In this document: positions 53,373-61,362 of the stretch, in pieces | Layout: each line of letters opens with the position of its first letter | Numbering within the stretch: the stretch's first letter is position 1 | Source: Nakamurella antarctica | GTDB taxonomy: Bacteria > Actinomycetota > Actinomycetes > Mycobacteriales > Nakamurellaceae | NCBI RefSeq assembly: GCF_003860405.1 | Contig: NZ_CP034170.1 | Span: forward strand, 3,038,001-3,102,000 | Length of the DNA stretch: 64,000 bases | Direction of reading: 5' to 3' | Notes under the pieces: generated by a model | What the model saw: only the letters and a program-made list of their open reading frames with translations | Databases searched by the model: none | What the model was told of the DNA's origin: nothing | Made by a program: the position numbers and the translations under genes

Positions 53373-54812
53373 CTACAGAATGGCGCTAGGTGCGTATCCG
53401 GCTGCGGCCGGGTGCGCACCTGCGACTGCGGCGATCTGCGCGATCATCGACGTAATCTGGCGGCCGGCATCGCCAGTGAACGAAAGCCGTTGTGCGAGCA
53501 ACTCATCGAGCTCGTCGCGGTCCAGCGGGATTCGATCGTCGCTGGCTAACCGTGCCAGCAAATCGTTCTCGGTTTGACCGTTTTCTCGCATCGCCAGGGC
53601 CACCCCGACCGCATGTTCCTTGATCGCTTCGTGCGCCGTCTCTCGGCCCACGCCGGCGCGAACGGCCCCCATCAGAACTTTGGTGGTTCCGAGGAACGGA
53701 AGGTACCGCTCCAGTTCCCGTTCGATGACGGCGGGGTAGGCGCCGAAATCGTTCAGCACCGTCAAGAACGTTTCGAACAATCCGTCAAGGGCGTAGAACG
53801 CGTCCGGCAGCATGACCCGGCGGACGACGGAGCAGAACACGTCGCCCTCGTTCCACTGGGCGCCGGAAAGCTCGCCAGCCATCGAGGCGTATCCGCGCAC
53901 AATGACCGCGAGACCGCAGACCCGTTCGCACGAGCGAGCATTCATCTTGTGCGGCATCGCAGACGAACCAACCTGCCCGGGCTTGAACCCCTCGGTGGCG
54001 AGTTCGGCACCGGCCATCAAACGCACGGTGGTGGCAAACGACGCCGGCCCGGCGGCAAGCTGTACGAGCGCGGACAGCACCTCCCAATCGAGCGAGCGCG
54101 GATATACCTGACCCACACTGGTCAGAACCCGACTATTCCCGGAGATCTCCTGCACCACTTGGCTTTCCAGCTCGTCCAGCGCCTGCGCGGAGCCTAGTAA
54201 ATCAAGCATGTCCTGCGAAGTACCCACGGGGCCCTTGATGCCGCGTAACGGGTATCGCTGGAGCAACGATTCGATGCGCAAGTACGCCTGGTAGACCTCG
54301 TCGGCAGCGGAGGCAAACCGCTTTCCCAGCGTGGTCGCCTGGGCTGGCACATTGTGGGACCGGCCGGCCATCACCAGATCCGCGTATTCCGCAGCCCGCC
54401 CACCCAACTTGACCAAGATCGCCACCGTGCGGTCCCGAATCAGCGTCATCGACTGCAAAATCTGCGCTTGCTCGACATTCTCTGTCAGGTCGCGGCTCGT
54501 CATTCCCTTGTGCACCTGCTCGTGCCCGGCAAGGGCATTAAATTCCTCGATGCGCGCCTTGACGTCGTGTTTGGTAATCCGCTCCCGCGCCGCGATCGAT
54601 TCGAGGTCCACGTGATCCATGACGGCGGCGTAGTCAGCCAGCACCCGCTCATCAACTTCAAGCCCGAGTTTCCCTTGCGCTCGCAGCACCGCAAGCCATA
54701 GCCGTCGCTCCGCCACAATCTTGTTCGCCGGGGACCATATTGCGATCATCGCCGGCGAGGCGTAGCGGCTGGCCAATATATTTTCGACAACGGGCTTAGT
54801 CACGAGCGTCAT
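53373..54812 (-). CDS. purB: Adenylosuccinate lyase
   Basis: Cleaves SAICAR and adenylosuccinate in purine synthesis; homotetramer; 479 residues. TSRDLTENVEQAQI, GRSHNVPAQATTLGKRFA and the signature loop GSSAMPHKMNARSCER with the catalytic Ser are intact. ATG 54812 is chosen because the family begins here and GGTGAG lies upstream. The C-terminus ends in a short Ala/Pro tail. It is convergent with the MMPL gene and 86 bp from the anti-sigma gene. Confidence 0.96.
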   Translation of the reverse strand: MTLVTKPVVENILASRYASPAMIAIWSPANKIVAERRLWLAVLRAQGKLGLEVDERVLADYAAVMDHVDLESIAARERITKHDVKARIEEFNALAGHEQVHKGMTSRDLTENVEQAQILQSMTLIRDRTVAILVKLGGRAAEYADLVMAGRSHNVPAQATTLGKRFASAADEVYQAYLRIESLLQRYPLRGIKGPVGTSQDMLDLLGSAQALDELESQVVQEISGNSRVLTSVGQVYPRSLDWEVLSALVQLAAGPASFATTVRLMAGAELATEGFKPGQVGSSAMPHKMNARSCERVCGLAVIVRGYASMAGELSGAQWNEGDVFCSVVRRVMLPDAFYALDGLFETFLTVLNDFGAYPAVIERELERYLPFLGTTKVLMGAVRAGVGRETAHEAIKEHAVGVALAMRENGQTENDLLARLASDDRIPLDRDELDELLAQRLSFTGDAGRQITSMIAQIAAVAGAHPAAAGYAPSAIL

Positions 54813-54898
54813 TGTCTCACCGGGCGCAAAGCACACCAATTCAGCTCCTGCTTGCCCACTTACTGACAAGCAGACCGCACCCCGGGAAAGTGCCGCGC

Positions 54899-55950
54899 TC
54901 AGGCGCTGGCCTTCAACGCGCTCCGCGCCGCATCGAGAAGTTCGGCGGGGGTGAACGGCAGCGCTGGAATAGCGGGTGTCGCCGACCCTCCGGGTGCGGT
55001 CGTCACGCCAATCACCATCGTCCGCCCGTCACTTGCGGTCACCACCACAGCGAGGTTGCCGAGGGCATCTGGGCGGTACCGAACGTCATCGGCAGGTCCG
55101 GGCACGCAGGTCTCATCGCAGGGGTTGATGCTCACCGGATACAAGGAGACCACAAGCCCCACGTCGCCGCCGTCGGTGGCGATGACAATCCCCGACCCGA
55201 GTTCAGCGCCCCCGCAGCTACCCTCGAGCGCCACAGCCGTCTGCGCAGCACCAGGCAGGTCGAGGAGAATTTTCAGCGCAGTATCCGGCAACATTTCCAG
55301 CATGCAGTACCCGCTTGACCCGTCGTTTTGGCTAGAAGGCCCCGAAGTAGTCGTGGCATCTGGGGCAAACCGCAGGCTGTCGGGGCCAGCCGCAAAACCC
55401 GTCGCCGCAGGGCCGGGCTGGCTTTCGGGCTCGGGGCTTACCGCCCCAGCAGCGCTGCTGGTACCCAGATCGGGGGCAGCACCATCAGCCTGGGCAGCGC
55501 CGTCAGCTCGGCCAGCACTGTCAGCCTGGTCCTTGGGCGCTTCTGGTGACGCTGCGGCTGATGGTAGCGCCGCTGCGGCGGCGCTACTGGCCGATGACTG
55601 GGCAGCTGCCGCGACGGCCTGCATCCCGTCAGCCTCCTTCGCCGCACTCAGTGCGTCTGAGTTCTGACCCAGCATCGTCACTGACACGACCACGACGGCA
55701 ACTACTGAGGCTGCGGCGCCACTGAGCACATATCGCAGGCGCTGATGACGGGCGGCGCCAGCTTGGGCCACAATCGCCAAATGAGACAGGGAGGACACTG
55801 GCGGGTCGGCAGCCAAACCCGAAAACATCTGCATCAAGCGCTGTTCGTCCTTCGGCGAAGAGCCTGCAGCAAAGACGGCGGTGTCGGGGGGACAACAGAT
55901 TTCCCGTTAAGCGCGCTGTTATGGAATGCGCTGCCGCCATCGCTCGTCAT
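54899..55950 (-). pseudogene. Anti-sigma factor of the upstream SigE-family sigma factor, frameshifted by one base
   Basis: ATG 55950 overlaps the sigma-factor stop (ATGA) and has GGAGG upstream, but its frame ends after 39 codons. The remainder lies in another frame and, read back across the break, continues as DTAVFAAGSSPKDEQRLMQMFSGLA. Adding one base to the G6 run at 55886-55891 (plus strand) joins the two into a protein of about 350 residues: a short cytoplasmic N-terminus, one membrane helix (SGAAASVVAVVVVSVTML), an Ala/Pro spacer and an extracellular domain with five Cys (SSGYCMLEMLPDT, GSCGGAELGSG, NPCDETCVPG). The topology fits an anti-sigma factor, though no zinc HxxxCxxC motif is seen. 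The extracellular family is not recognised. Confidence 0.75.
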
Positions 55951-56462
55951 GCCGCGGTACCTCCTGCCTGGCTCGTCATCGCCGCGCGCATGGCGGTCAG
56001 TCCGCGCGCCGTTTGCGACTTCACATTTCCTTCTGAACACCTCAATGTCGACGCCGTTTGCGCCACGTCAAGCCCCTCGAAATATCGCAATACCAACACC
56101 GCACGCTGCCCGGGCGGGACCACCGCCAGCGCTTTCTCCACTGCCTCCCGCTCCACCACCATTGAGGCGATATCTGCGGCCGCAGTATCAGCCGATTCGG
56201 GAAGTATCTCCACTGTGCGCTCTCTGCGCCACGGGCGACGCGACTCGTCAATAGAAGTCCTGACCAGGCAAGCTCGCACATACGCATCAAGCGCGGCGCG
56301 CTCCCGAATTCGCTCCCACGCACCATAAAGCTTCACAAAGGCGACTTGTGTGAGGTCGTCCGCCTTATGCCAATCACCACACAACAAGAACGCTGTACGT
56401 CGCACGTGGTCCCTGCGGGCGGCAAAGTAGGAAGCAAAATCGGACTCGTCCTGCGCTTTCAC
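55947..56462 (-). CDS. SigE-family ECF RNA polymerase sigma factor
   Basis: An ECF sigma factor of the actinobacterial SigE (TIGR02983-like) group, 171 residues. Region 2 is FASYFAARRDHVRRTAFLLCGDWHKADDLTQVAFVKLYGAWERI; region 4 is VVPPGQRAVLVLRYFEGLDVAQTASTLRCSEGNVKSQTARGL. GTG 56462 is used since the family begins at KAQDESDFASYF, with GGAGG upstream. It is translationally coupled to the downstream anti-sigma gene. Its promoter sequence is not known. The adjacent plus-strand gene is a DMT transporter. Confidence 0.92.
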   Translation of the reverse strand: MKAQDESDFASYFAARRDHVRRTAFLLCGDWHKADDLTQVAFVKLYGAWERIRERAALDAYVRACLVRTSIDESRRPWRRERTVEILPESADTAAADIASMVVEREAVEKALAVVPPGQRAVLVLRYFEGLDVAQTASTLRCSEGNVKSQTARGLTAMRAAMTSQAGGTAA

Positions 56463-56570
56463 CTGCTGGAACCCTCCGTGTCGATGTGTTGACGGAGCAA
56501 GAACCCGTTGGGGTTGCACCAGTGCACAGTATTTACAGGTTCATCCGCTGATTCTGGCAGCATCAGCACA

Positions 56571-57515
56571 GTGCCAGCCCCCTCGAAAACACCCGGACCC
56601 GTCGCCGAGCCAGCCCGATCACGTCAGTCACTCTGGGCGCTTGTCGCATTGCTATCGGTGGCTGCCGCATGGGGCTCGTCCTTCCCACTGACCAAGGACC
56701 TACTGGAACGGATGAGCGCCGTGGACTTCCTGGCGGTCCGCTTCACCCTAGCGACAGTGGTCATGTTCGCGGTATTTTCGCCGGCGGTACGGCGGCTCTC
56801 ACGCGCGAGCGTGAAGAAGGGACTGGTGTTGGGCGCGCTGTACGGCATCGCCCAAGTGATCCAAACCAGCGGACTAGCGATGACGTCGGCGAGCGTATCC
56901 GGTTTCATTACCGGTATGTACGTGGTTCTCACCCCGATCTGCGCGGCGGTATTACTCAAAAAACGCATCACCGGGCGATGGTGGGTGGGCGCGGTAATGG
57001 CCATGATCGGGCTTGCGGTAATGGCGTTGAACGGGTTTTCCGTAGGACTCGGCGAAGGCATTACATTGCTGGCGGCCCTCTTGTTTGCGTTGCACATCGT
57101 GGGGCTCTCACACTGGTCCACTGGCTCAGAGGCCCTCGGCCTCGCGGTCGTACAGATCGCCGCTACGGCCGCCATAAGCGTCATTTGTGCAGGGCCGGGC
57201 GGCATTAGCCTGCCCACCAGCGGTTTCGATTGGGCAGCGATCGTCTATATGGCCATCGTGTCCGGTGCGCTAGCGATGATTTTGCAATCTTGGGCGCAAG
57301 CACACCTACCCGCTTCGCGCGCGGCGATCGCGATGGCCACCGAACCCGTGTGGGCGGCGGCCTTGGCTATTACCTTTCTGCACGAACCTCTGACGGCCCG
57401 TATTGGGCTAGGTGGCGCCCTGATGCTCGCAGCCATGCTGGTTGTCGAAGTGCCACCTCGACAGTCCAGAGCAGGCTCCGCGGTGGTCCCTCCTCAGCGA
57501 AAAAGCGCTACGTAA
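56571..57515 (+). CDS. EamA/DMT-superfamily transporter
   Basis: Ten-helix membrane protein of about 314 residues with two EamA halves. The first reads SVAAAWGSSFPLTKDLLERMSAVDFLAVRFTLA; the second ends IVSGALAMILQSWAQAHLPASRAAIAMATEPVWAAALAI, the family signature. GTG 56571 is proposed; an earlier TTG in frame is possible. Substrates of such exporters or importers (amino acids, metabolites) cannot be inferred. It overlaps the 3' end of rskA by 8 bp (convergent). Confidence 0.88.
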   Translation: MPAPSKTPGPVAEPARSRQSLWALVALLSVAAAWGSSFPLTKDLLERMSAVDFLAVRFTLATVVMFAVFSPAVRRLSRASVKKGLVLGALYGIAQVIQTSGLAMTSASVSGFITGMYVVLTPICAAVLLKKRITGRWWVGAVMAMIGLAVMALNGFSVGLGEGITLLAALLFALHIVGLSHWSTGSEALGLAVVQIAATAAISVICAGPGGISLPTSGFDWAAIVYMAIVSGALAMILQSWAQAHLPASRAAIAMATEPVWAAALAITFLHEPLTARIGLGGALMLAAMLVVEVPPRQSRAGSAVVPPQRKSAT

Positions 57516-58476
57516 CCGGGATTTTCACGACCGCGTCAGACGTGGGCAGTGCAGATCCGCCGGTTGGTTCGACTGTCACACCCAGCACATCGCCGACTCC
57601 AACCGGAACCACTACGACTGGCATTGTGCCATCGGAATCCGGCACCATCGTGTCGACCGATCGCGGGTTGTTGTCTGTAATCACCCACAGTTGGTACGTC
57701 TTGTCCGCCGTGAGCGCTCCGACTTTGCTCAACCGAATAATTGCGCCTCCACACGAGCTGGAGAACTGCACGTCCGCTGCTGCTGCCGCCTTGGAGCCAT
57801 CGGTGGCCACGAGAGCATGCGTGTCACGAGCAACGCCGACACAGCTTGCCATGGCGGCCTCGGGATTCTCGTCCGAGGTTCCTCGGAATATCGAGAAGCC
57901 CCCAATAGCAACAACAATCACCGCCGCGGCGGCAAGCAGTCGACCGGTAAATCGACGTCTCGTGCTGATATCGGTGACCGAGGCAAGACCCGGGGCCGCC
58001 TTACCGCTCAGCGAGCCGGCTGCCGGATGCGTGGCGATTTGCTCTTCGGCAGATCGCTGTTCGGCGGATCGTTGTTCGGCGGGTTCGTCCACTCCGGCAA
58101 CCGGCGCATAGCGGGAATCCGAAGCCGCGGCTTCCCGAGCATTCCCGGAATCTGGCGGAAGACTCGACACCGACCGGAGAGATCCAGCTCGAGTGGAGGA
58201 GGAGCCCGCAGCGGGCGACTGGGCCTGCGGCGCACCGACCTCCGGTGGCAGCTGCCGGGTCACCGCAAGCAGCGCCATGACTGATCCACGCATGGTGACA
58301 GGAGGCGCTTGCGCAACAGCCGCGCCGAGTCGAGCAGCGGTCTCACGGAAACCACGCAATTCCGCAGTGCACATCTCGCAATTGACTAAATGGCTGTCGA
58401 GCTCAGCATGCTCGTGCTCATCCAACGCATCCAAAGCCGCTCCACCAATGGCGAGCGACGGATCATGGACCATCAT
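57508..58476 (-). CDS. rskA: Anti-sigma-K factor RskA
   Basis: Membrane anti-sigma factor, 322 residues. The N-terminal zinc anti-sigma domain has HAELDSHLVNCEMCTAEL (HxxxCxxC). A hydrophilic linker of about 110 residues follows, with EQRSAEQRSAEEQ repeats, then one helix (LLAAAAVIVVAIGGFSIF) and an extracellular RskA domain (LSKVGALTADKTYQLWVI, GVGDVLGVTVEPTGGSALPTSD). ATG 58476 overlaps the sigK stop. It binds and inhibits SigK until cleaved or released; the mycobacterial system responds to redox state. The linker is longer than in M. tuberculosis, as I recall it. Confidence 0.92.
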   Translation of the reverse strand: MMVHDPSLAIGGAALDALDEHEHAELDSHLVNCEMCTAELRGFRETAARLGAAVAQAPPVTMRGSVMALLAVTRQLPPEVGAPQAQSPAAGSSSTRAGSLRSVSSLPPDSGNAREAAASDSRYAPVAGVDEPAEQRSAEQRSAEEQIATHPAAGSLSGKAAPGLASVTDISTRRRFTGRLLAAAAVIVVAIGGFSIFRGTSDENPEAAMASCVGVARDTHALVATDGSKAAAAADVQFSSSCGGAIIRLSKVGALTADKTYQLWVITDNNPRSVDTMVPDSDGTMPVVVVPVGVGDVLGVTVEPTGGSALPTSDAVVKIPVT

Positions 58477-59092
58477 GCTGGCACCCCCAAACAGTCACGT
58501 AGACGAATAAGTCCGTCGCGCAGCCGGGTCTTCACTGTTCCCAACGGCGCTTTCAGAGCTGTAGCGACCTCCGCCTGCGTATAGCCGGAGTAGTAGGCGA
58601 GGTTGATCGACTCCCGCTGAAGCTCGGTCAGCCCCTCCAGACACTTGCGTACCTGGTGACGCTCGAACGAGCTTTCTACTGCATCTGCCACAACATCGAC
58701 GTCGCGCTCCACTGTATTCACGGCATATTTTTGATCGCGGTCGCTCGCAGATTGAGCCGAGCGCACCCGGTCAACAGAGCGGGCGTGCGCAATCGTCATG
58801 ATCCACGACAGCGCGGAGCCGCGGCTCGCGTCGAAGCGGCTCGCTCGCCGCCATATTTCCAACATGACTTCCTGACCTACTTCTTCGGCCTGGGAAGGGT
58901 CCCGCACAATCCGGCGGGCCAACCCAAACACACGGGGGACATCAGGTCGTATAGGCGGCCGAAGGCGGGCTGATCACCGAGGGCAATCAATGCCATCAGA
59001 TCCTCGGCCCTCTCCGATGTTTCGGATAGGTAGAGGGAAGTCGCGCTCGGGTTGTCCGCGCCGGCGTTTGAGCCTGGCCATTCGTTGGTCAC
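58473..59092 (-). pseudogene. sigK: ECF sigma factor SigK, frameshifted by one base in a G/C run
   Basis: The coding sequence begins at GTG 59092 (MTNEWPGSNAG...) and reads through region 1/2 to GRLYDLMSP, then leaves frame at the G5 run 58934-58938 (plus strand). One more base would give DLMSPRVFGLARRIVRDPSQAEEV, a normal region 2. The remaining frame runs to 58473 with region 4 (GLTELQRESINLAYYSGYTQAEVATALKAPLGTVKTRL). Two Cys (KCLEGL and RDCLGV) lie exactly 50 residues apart, matching the redox disulfide pair of mycobacterial SigK. Coupled to rskA by ATGA. The total length is about 206 residues. It is probably functional in the organism, the break being a sequence error, but a lab-derived null mutation is possible. 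Confidence 0.85.
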
Positions 59093-59206
59093 CCGACCAT
59101 CATTCCGTCTTCACTGCCCTGAGCGCCACCAGGTACCCACATTCGGGTCTGTTGCCACCTTCCAGCCTGTACGTAAGAGATGTTCGTTCTTTGTACTCGA
59201 CAGGTA

Positions 59207-59233
59207 TTCGGAGGTACGGAGGCGCCGGATGGG
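59207..59233 (-). promoter_or_regulatory. SigK-type promoter upstream of sigK (autoregulation)
   Basis: On the minus strand CCATCC (59233-59228), a 15-bp spacer, then CCGAAT (59212-59207), an exact match to the two elements of the mycobacterial SigK promoter as I know it. The predicted transcript start is near 59200, giving a leader of about 105 nt before the sigK GTG. The match of twelve bases is unlikely to be chance. Confidence 0.8.
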
Positions 59234-59319
59234 TCGCGTTTGGCAGCAAACGTCGGATGGGCAGCGATCGCAGGTGCCCGCACCGGCCCGCGCAGTCTTG
59301 CCACCCCCATGGAGGAAAA

Positions 59320-59571
59320 GTGTTCCCCATGCAGAAGAATCCCGCAGATAGAACGACGAGCGTCAAAGGACACAAATGGAAAGACACCGTCTATATCGCA
59401 GACCCACCGGTGTGCCTCGAAGGCGGTTACCTCTCCAGAGCAGAGCGTCGGAATCTAGCCCGCGACCGTGATCTAAGGGCAATACTGTTGCGCCGCAGGG
59501 CTTTAGGTCGCATTGTGTGCGCCCTTCGAGGAGGCAACGAGAAAAAAATTGAAATGGGACCCATCCGCTGA
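59320..59571 (+). CDS. Small basic hypothetical protein
   Basis: An 83-residue protein from GTG 59320, with GGAGG 4 nt upstream (ATG 59329 is the alternative). It is basic and hydrophilic (SVKGHKWKDTVYIADPP, LSRAERRNLARDRDLRAILLRRRALGR) with two Cys and no membrane helix. No family is recognised. It lies between the divergent sigK and the molybdopterin oxidoreductase, and its last codons hold the SigK-type promoter of that gene. Coding status is likely but not certain, since the surrounding plus-strand sequence is otherwise featureless. Confidence 0.45.
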   Translation: MFPMQKNPADRTTSVKGHKWKDTVYIADPPVCLEGGYLSRAERRNLARDRDLRAILLRRRALGRIVCALRGGNEKKIEMGPIR

Positions 59572-59586
59572 ACGGGGGCCCCGAAT
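59561..59586 (+). promoter_or_regulatory. SigK-type promoter of the molybdopterin oxidoreductase gene (leaderless mRNA)
   Basis: CCATCC (59561-59566), a 14-bp spacer that includes a G5 run, then CCGAAT (59581-59586). Transcription would begin about 7 nt later, at or next to ATG 59594, so the mRNA would be leaderless. The first ATG at 59585 overlaps the -10 element and could not then be used. If the G5 run lost one base, as other runs in this window seem to have done, the spacer would be 15 bp as in front of sigK. Confidence 0.75.
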
Positions 59587-59593
59587 GACCCAC

Positions 59594-61210
59594 ATGACCA
59601 TCCCGACGCAAGCACAGCCCACTGCGGAAGCAGCCAGCGGCGCACCAAGCAGGATCGGCCGCATCGCGGCAGCCCTCGTGGGGCTCGCAGTTGTCGCCGC
59701 AGCAGTGGGGCTTGCCGAGTTGGTGGCAGCGATTGGCTCCTACTTCAACGCGGTCACCTCGGCGACCTCAGCCTCCCCGCTCAACGGGCTCGGGGCAACG
59801 TTCATCCAGTTCACGCCCGAGTGGCTTAAACAATTCGCCATCGCCCAGTTCGGCACCAACGACAAAGTGGCATTGCGCGTGGGGATGGGGATTACTCTCA
59901 TCATCCTGGCGGCCGTTATCGGTGTGATCGCACGATCGAAGCCGTTGATTGCACAAGCATTGTTCGTTGTGTTGGGCGTAGTAACCGTCATTGCAATTCT
60001 GACGAGGACCGGAGCCGGCCCTGCGGACGCAATCCCCACCATCCTGGGTATCGCTGCGGGCGTCGTTCTTTTGCGCAAGGTTCTCTCCCCCGATAAAGAT
60101 GCCACAGTCGCTGCAGACACCGGGCCCAACCGTCGGCGCTTCGTTCAGCTTGCTACCGGCAGTGCGGGCCTGGCAGTTGCCTCCGGCGTGCTCTCGAGGG
60201 TGATTCCGACCTCCGCTGCGGCAGAGGCTTCCAGGAAATCGGCAGCAGCTGAAACGGCCAGCATCGGGGGCGCCAGTCTCGACAAAATGAAAGCCCTTCC
60301 TGCTGGATACCAACTCGACAATGCTGGGGTCGTCAGCTTTGTCACCCCCAACACAGATTTTTACCGTATCGACACCGCGATCACCGTTCCCCGGCTGGAT
60401 GCCAACACGTGGGAACTCAAAATCACCGGAATGGTCGAGAACCCCATCACCATCACCTACAAAGACCTGCTGGACCGTCCGCTGATTGAGCGGATGATCA
60501 CGTTAACGTGCGTCTCCAACGAAATTGGTGGAGAACTTGTTGGCAACGCGAAATGGCAGGGTGCCCGGCTTGCTGACATTTTGGCTGAAGCAAAGCCTAT
60601 GGCAGGAGCCGACATGGTGATGTCACGTAGTAGCGATGGCATGGAAATCGGTTCGCCCCTAGCCGTCCTCCTCGAAAAGGACCGTGACGCAATTCTTGCT
60701 GTCACTATGAACGACGAAGTGCTTCCCTTCGAACACGGTTTCCCGGTTCGGATGGTTGTCCCAGGCCTCTACGGTTATGTTTCAGCCACCAAATGGGTCG
60801 TCGAGCTCGAAGTCACCAAGTACTCCGACCAAAAGGCTTACTGGACAAACCGCGGCTGGGGCGAAATGGGTCCCATCAAAACTGCGAACCGCATTGATAC
60901 CCCGAAATCTTTCCAAAAACTTCCGGCCGGCAAGTTCGCCATCGGCGGCATCGCCTGGCACCAGCACCTGGGAATCTCCAAGGTAGAGGTCCAGATCGAT
61001 GGCGGAGAGTGGATGGAAGCCAAAATTTCCACCGAAGTCACCATCGATACGTGGCGCCAATGGTCTTACGTCTGGGACGCCACTCCAGGACAGCACACGA
61101 TTAAGAGTCGGGCTACCGATTCGAAAGGTGAAGTCCAGACCGAATCCGTCGCCGGGGTTCTCCCCGATGGCGCCACGGGCTACGACTCCCGATTCGTGAC
61201 TGTCACCTAA
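59594..61210 (+). CDS. Membrane-anchored molybdopterin oxidoreductase (sulfite oxidase family)
   Basis: A 538-residue protein with a Moco domain outside the membrane. Four N-terminal helices (about 20-45, 95-120, 123-140, 150-168) are followed by a Tat-like RRRFVQLATGSAGLAVASGVL. The catalytic domain (about 265-540) has DANTWELKITGMVENP, the Moco-ligand Cys in LTCVSNEIGGELVGNAKWQGARL, and GYVSATKWVVELEVTKY; the C-terminal part is the dimerisation-like beta domain. The closest known types are membrane YedY/sulfite-oxidase-like proteins; methionine sulfoxide, sulfite and others are possible substrates. ATG 59594 is preferred since the SigK promoter overlaps the earlier ATG 59585. No ribosome binding site is seen before either. 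Confidence 0.85.
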   Translation: MTIPTQAQPTAEAASGAPSRIGRIAAALVGLAVVAAAVGLAELVAAIGSYFNAVTSATSASPLNGLGATFIQFTPEWLKQFAIAQFGTNDKVALRVGMGITLIILAAVIGVIARSKPLIAQALFVVLGVVTVIAILTRTGAGPADAIPTILGIAAGVVLLRKVLSPDKDATVAADTGPNRRRFVQLATGSAGLAVASGVLSRVIPTSAAAEASRKSAAAETASIGGASLDKMKALPAGYQLDNAGVVSFVTPNTDFYRIDTAITVPRLDANTWELKITGMVENPITITYKDLLDRPLIERMITLTCVSNEIGGELVGNAKWQGARLADILAEAKPMAGADMVMSRSSDGMEIGSPLAVLLEKDRDAILAVTMNDEVLPFEHGFPVRMVVPGLYGYVSATKWVVELEVTKYSDQKAYWTNRGWGEMGPIKTANRIDTPKSFQKLPAGKFAIGGIAWHQHLGISKVEVQIDGGEWMEAKISTEVTIDTWRQWSYVWDATPGQHTIKSRATDSKGEVQTESVAGVLPDGATGYDSRFVTVT

Positions 61211-61257
61211 AACTTTCGACAATTCCCGCCGGCCATCCGGCTCCACAGAACTTTTGA

Positions 61258-61276
61258 GCGCCAGCGCCCCTGGCGC
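61258..61276 (+). other. Short hairpin after the oxidoreductase gene
   Basis: GCGCCAG (61258-61264) and CTGGCGC (61270-61276) pair around five bases. No T-tract follows, so it is not a strong terminator; it may act as an attenuator or processing site between the oxidoreductase and the fasciclin gene. Confidence 0.4.
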
Positions 61277-61327
61277 CCAGACTTCTGCGGCCTTGACCAG
61301 TCCCATCCCCCTTCACCCCGGTAACAC

Positions 61328-61342
61328 GGCCCAAATTGGGCC
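61328..61342. promoter_or_regulatory. 15-bp palindrome upstream of the fasciclin gene
   Basis: GGCCCAA-A-TTGGGCC, 21 bp before the start codon. A one-base spacer cannot form an RNA hairpin, so a DNA-binding site is more likely. No CCATCC/CCGAAT pair is seen in front of this gene. Confidence 0.35.
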
Positions 61343-61362
61343 CCACGAAAGGAAACACCCCC

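Noticed and set aside
61211-61362. SigK promoter in front of the fasciclin gene
   Set aside because: CCATCC occurs at 61233 and 61303 but no CCGAAT-like element lies 14-18 bp after either.
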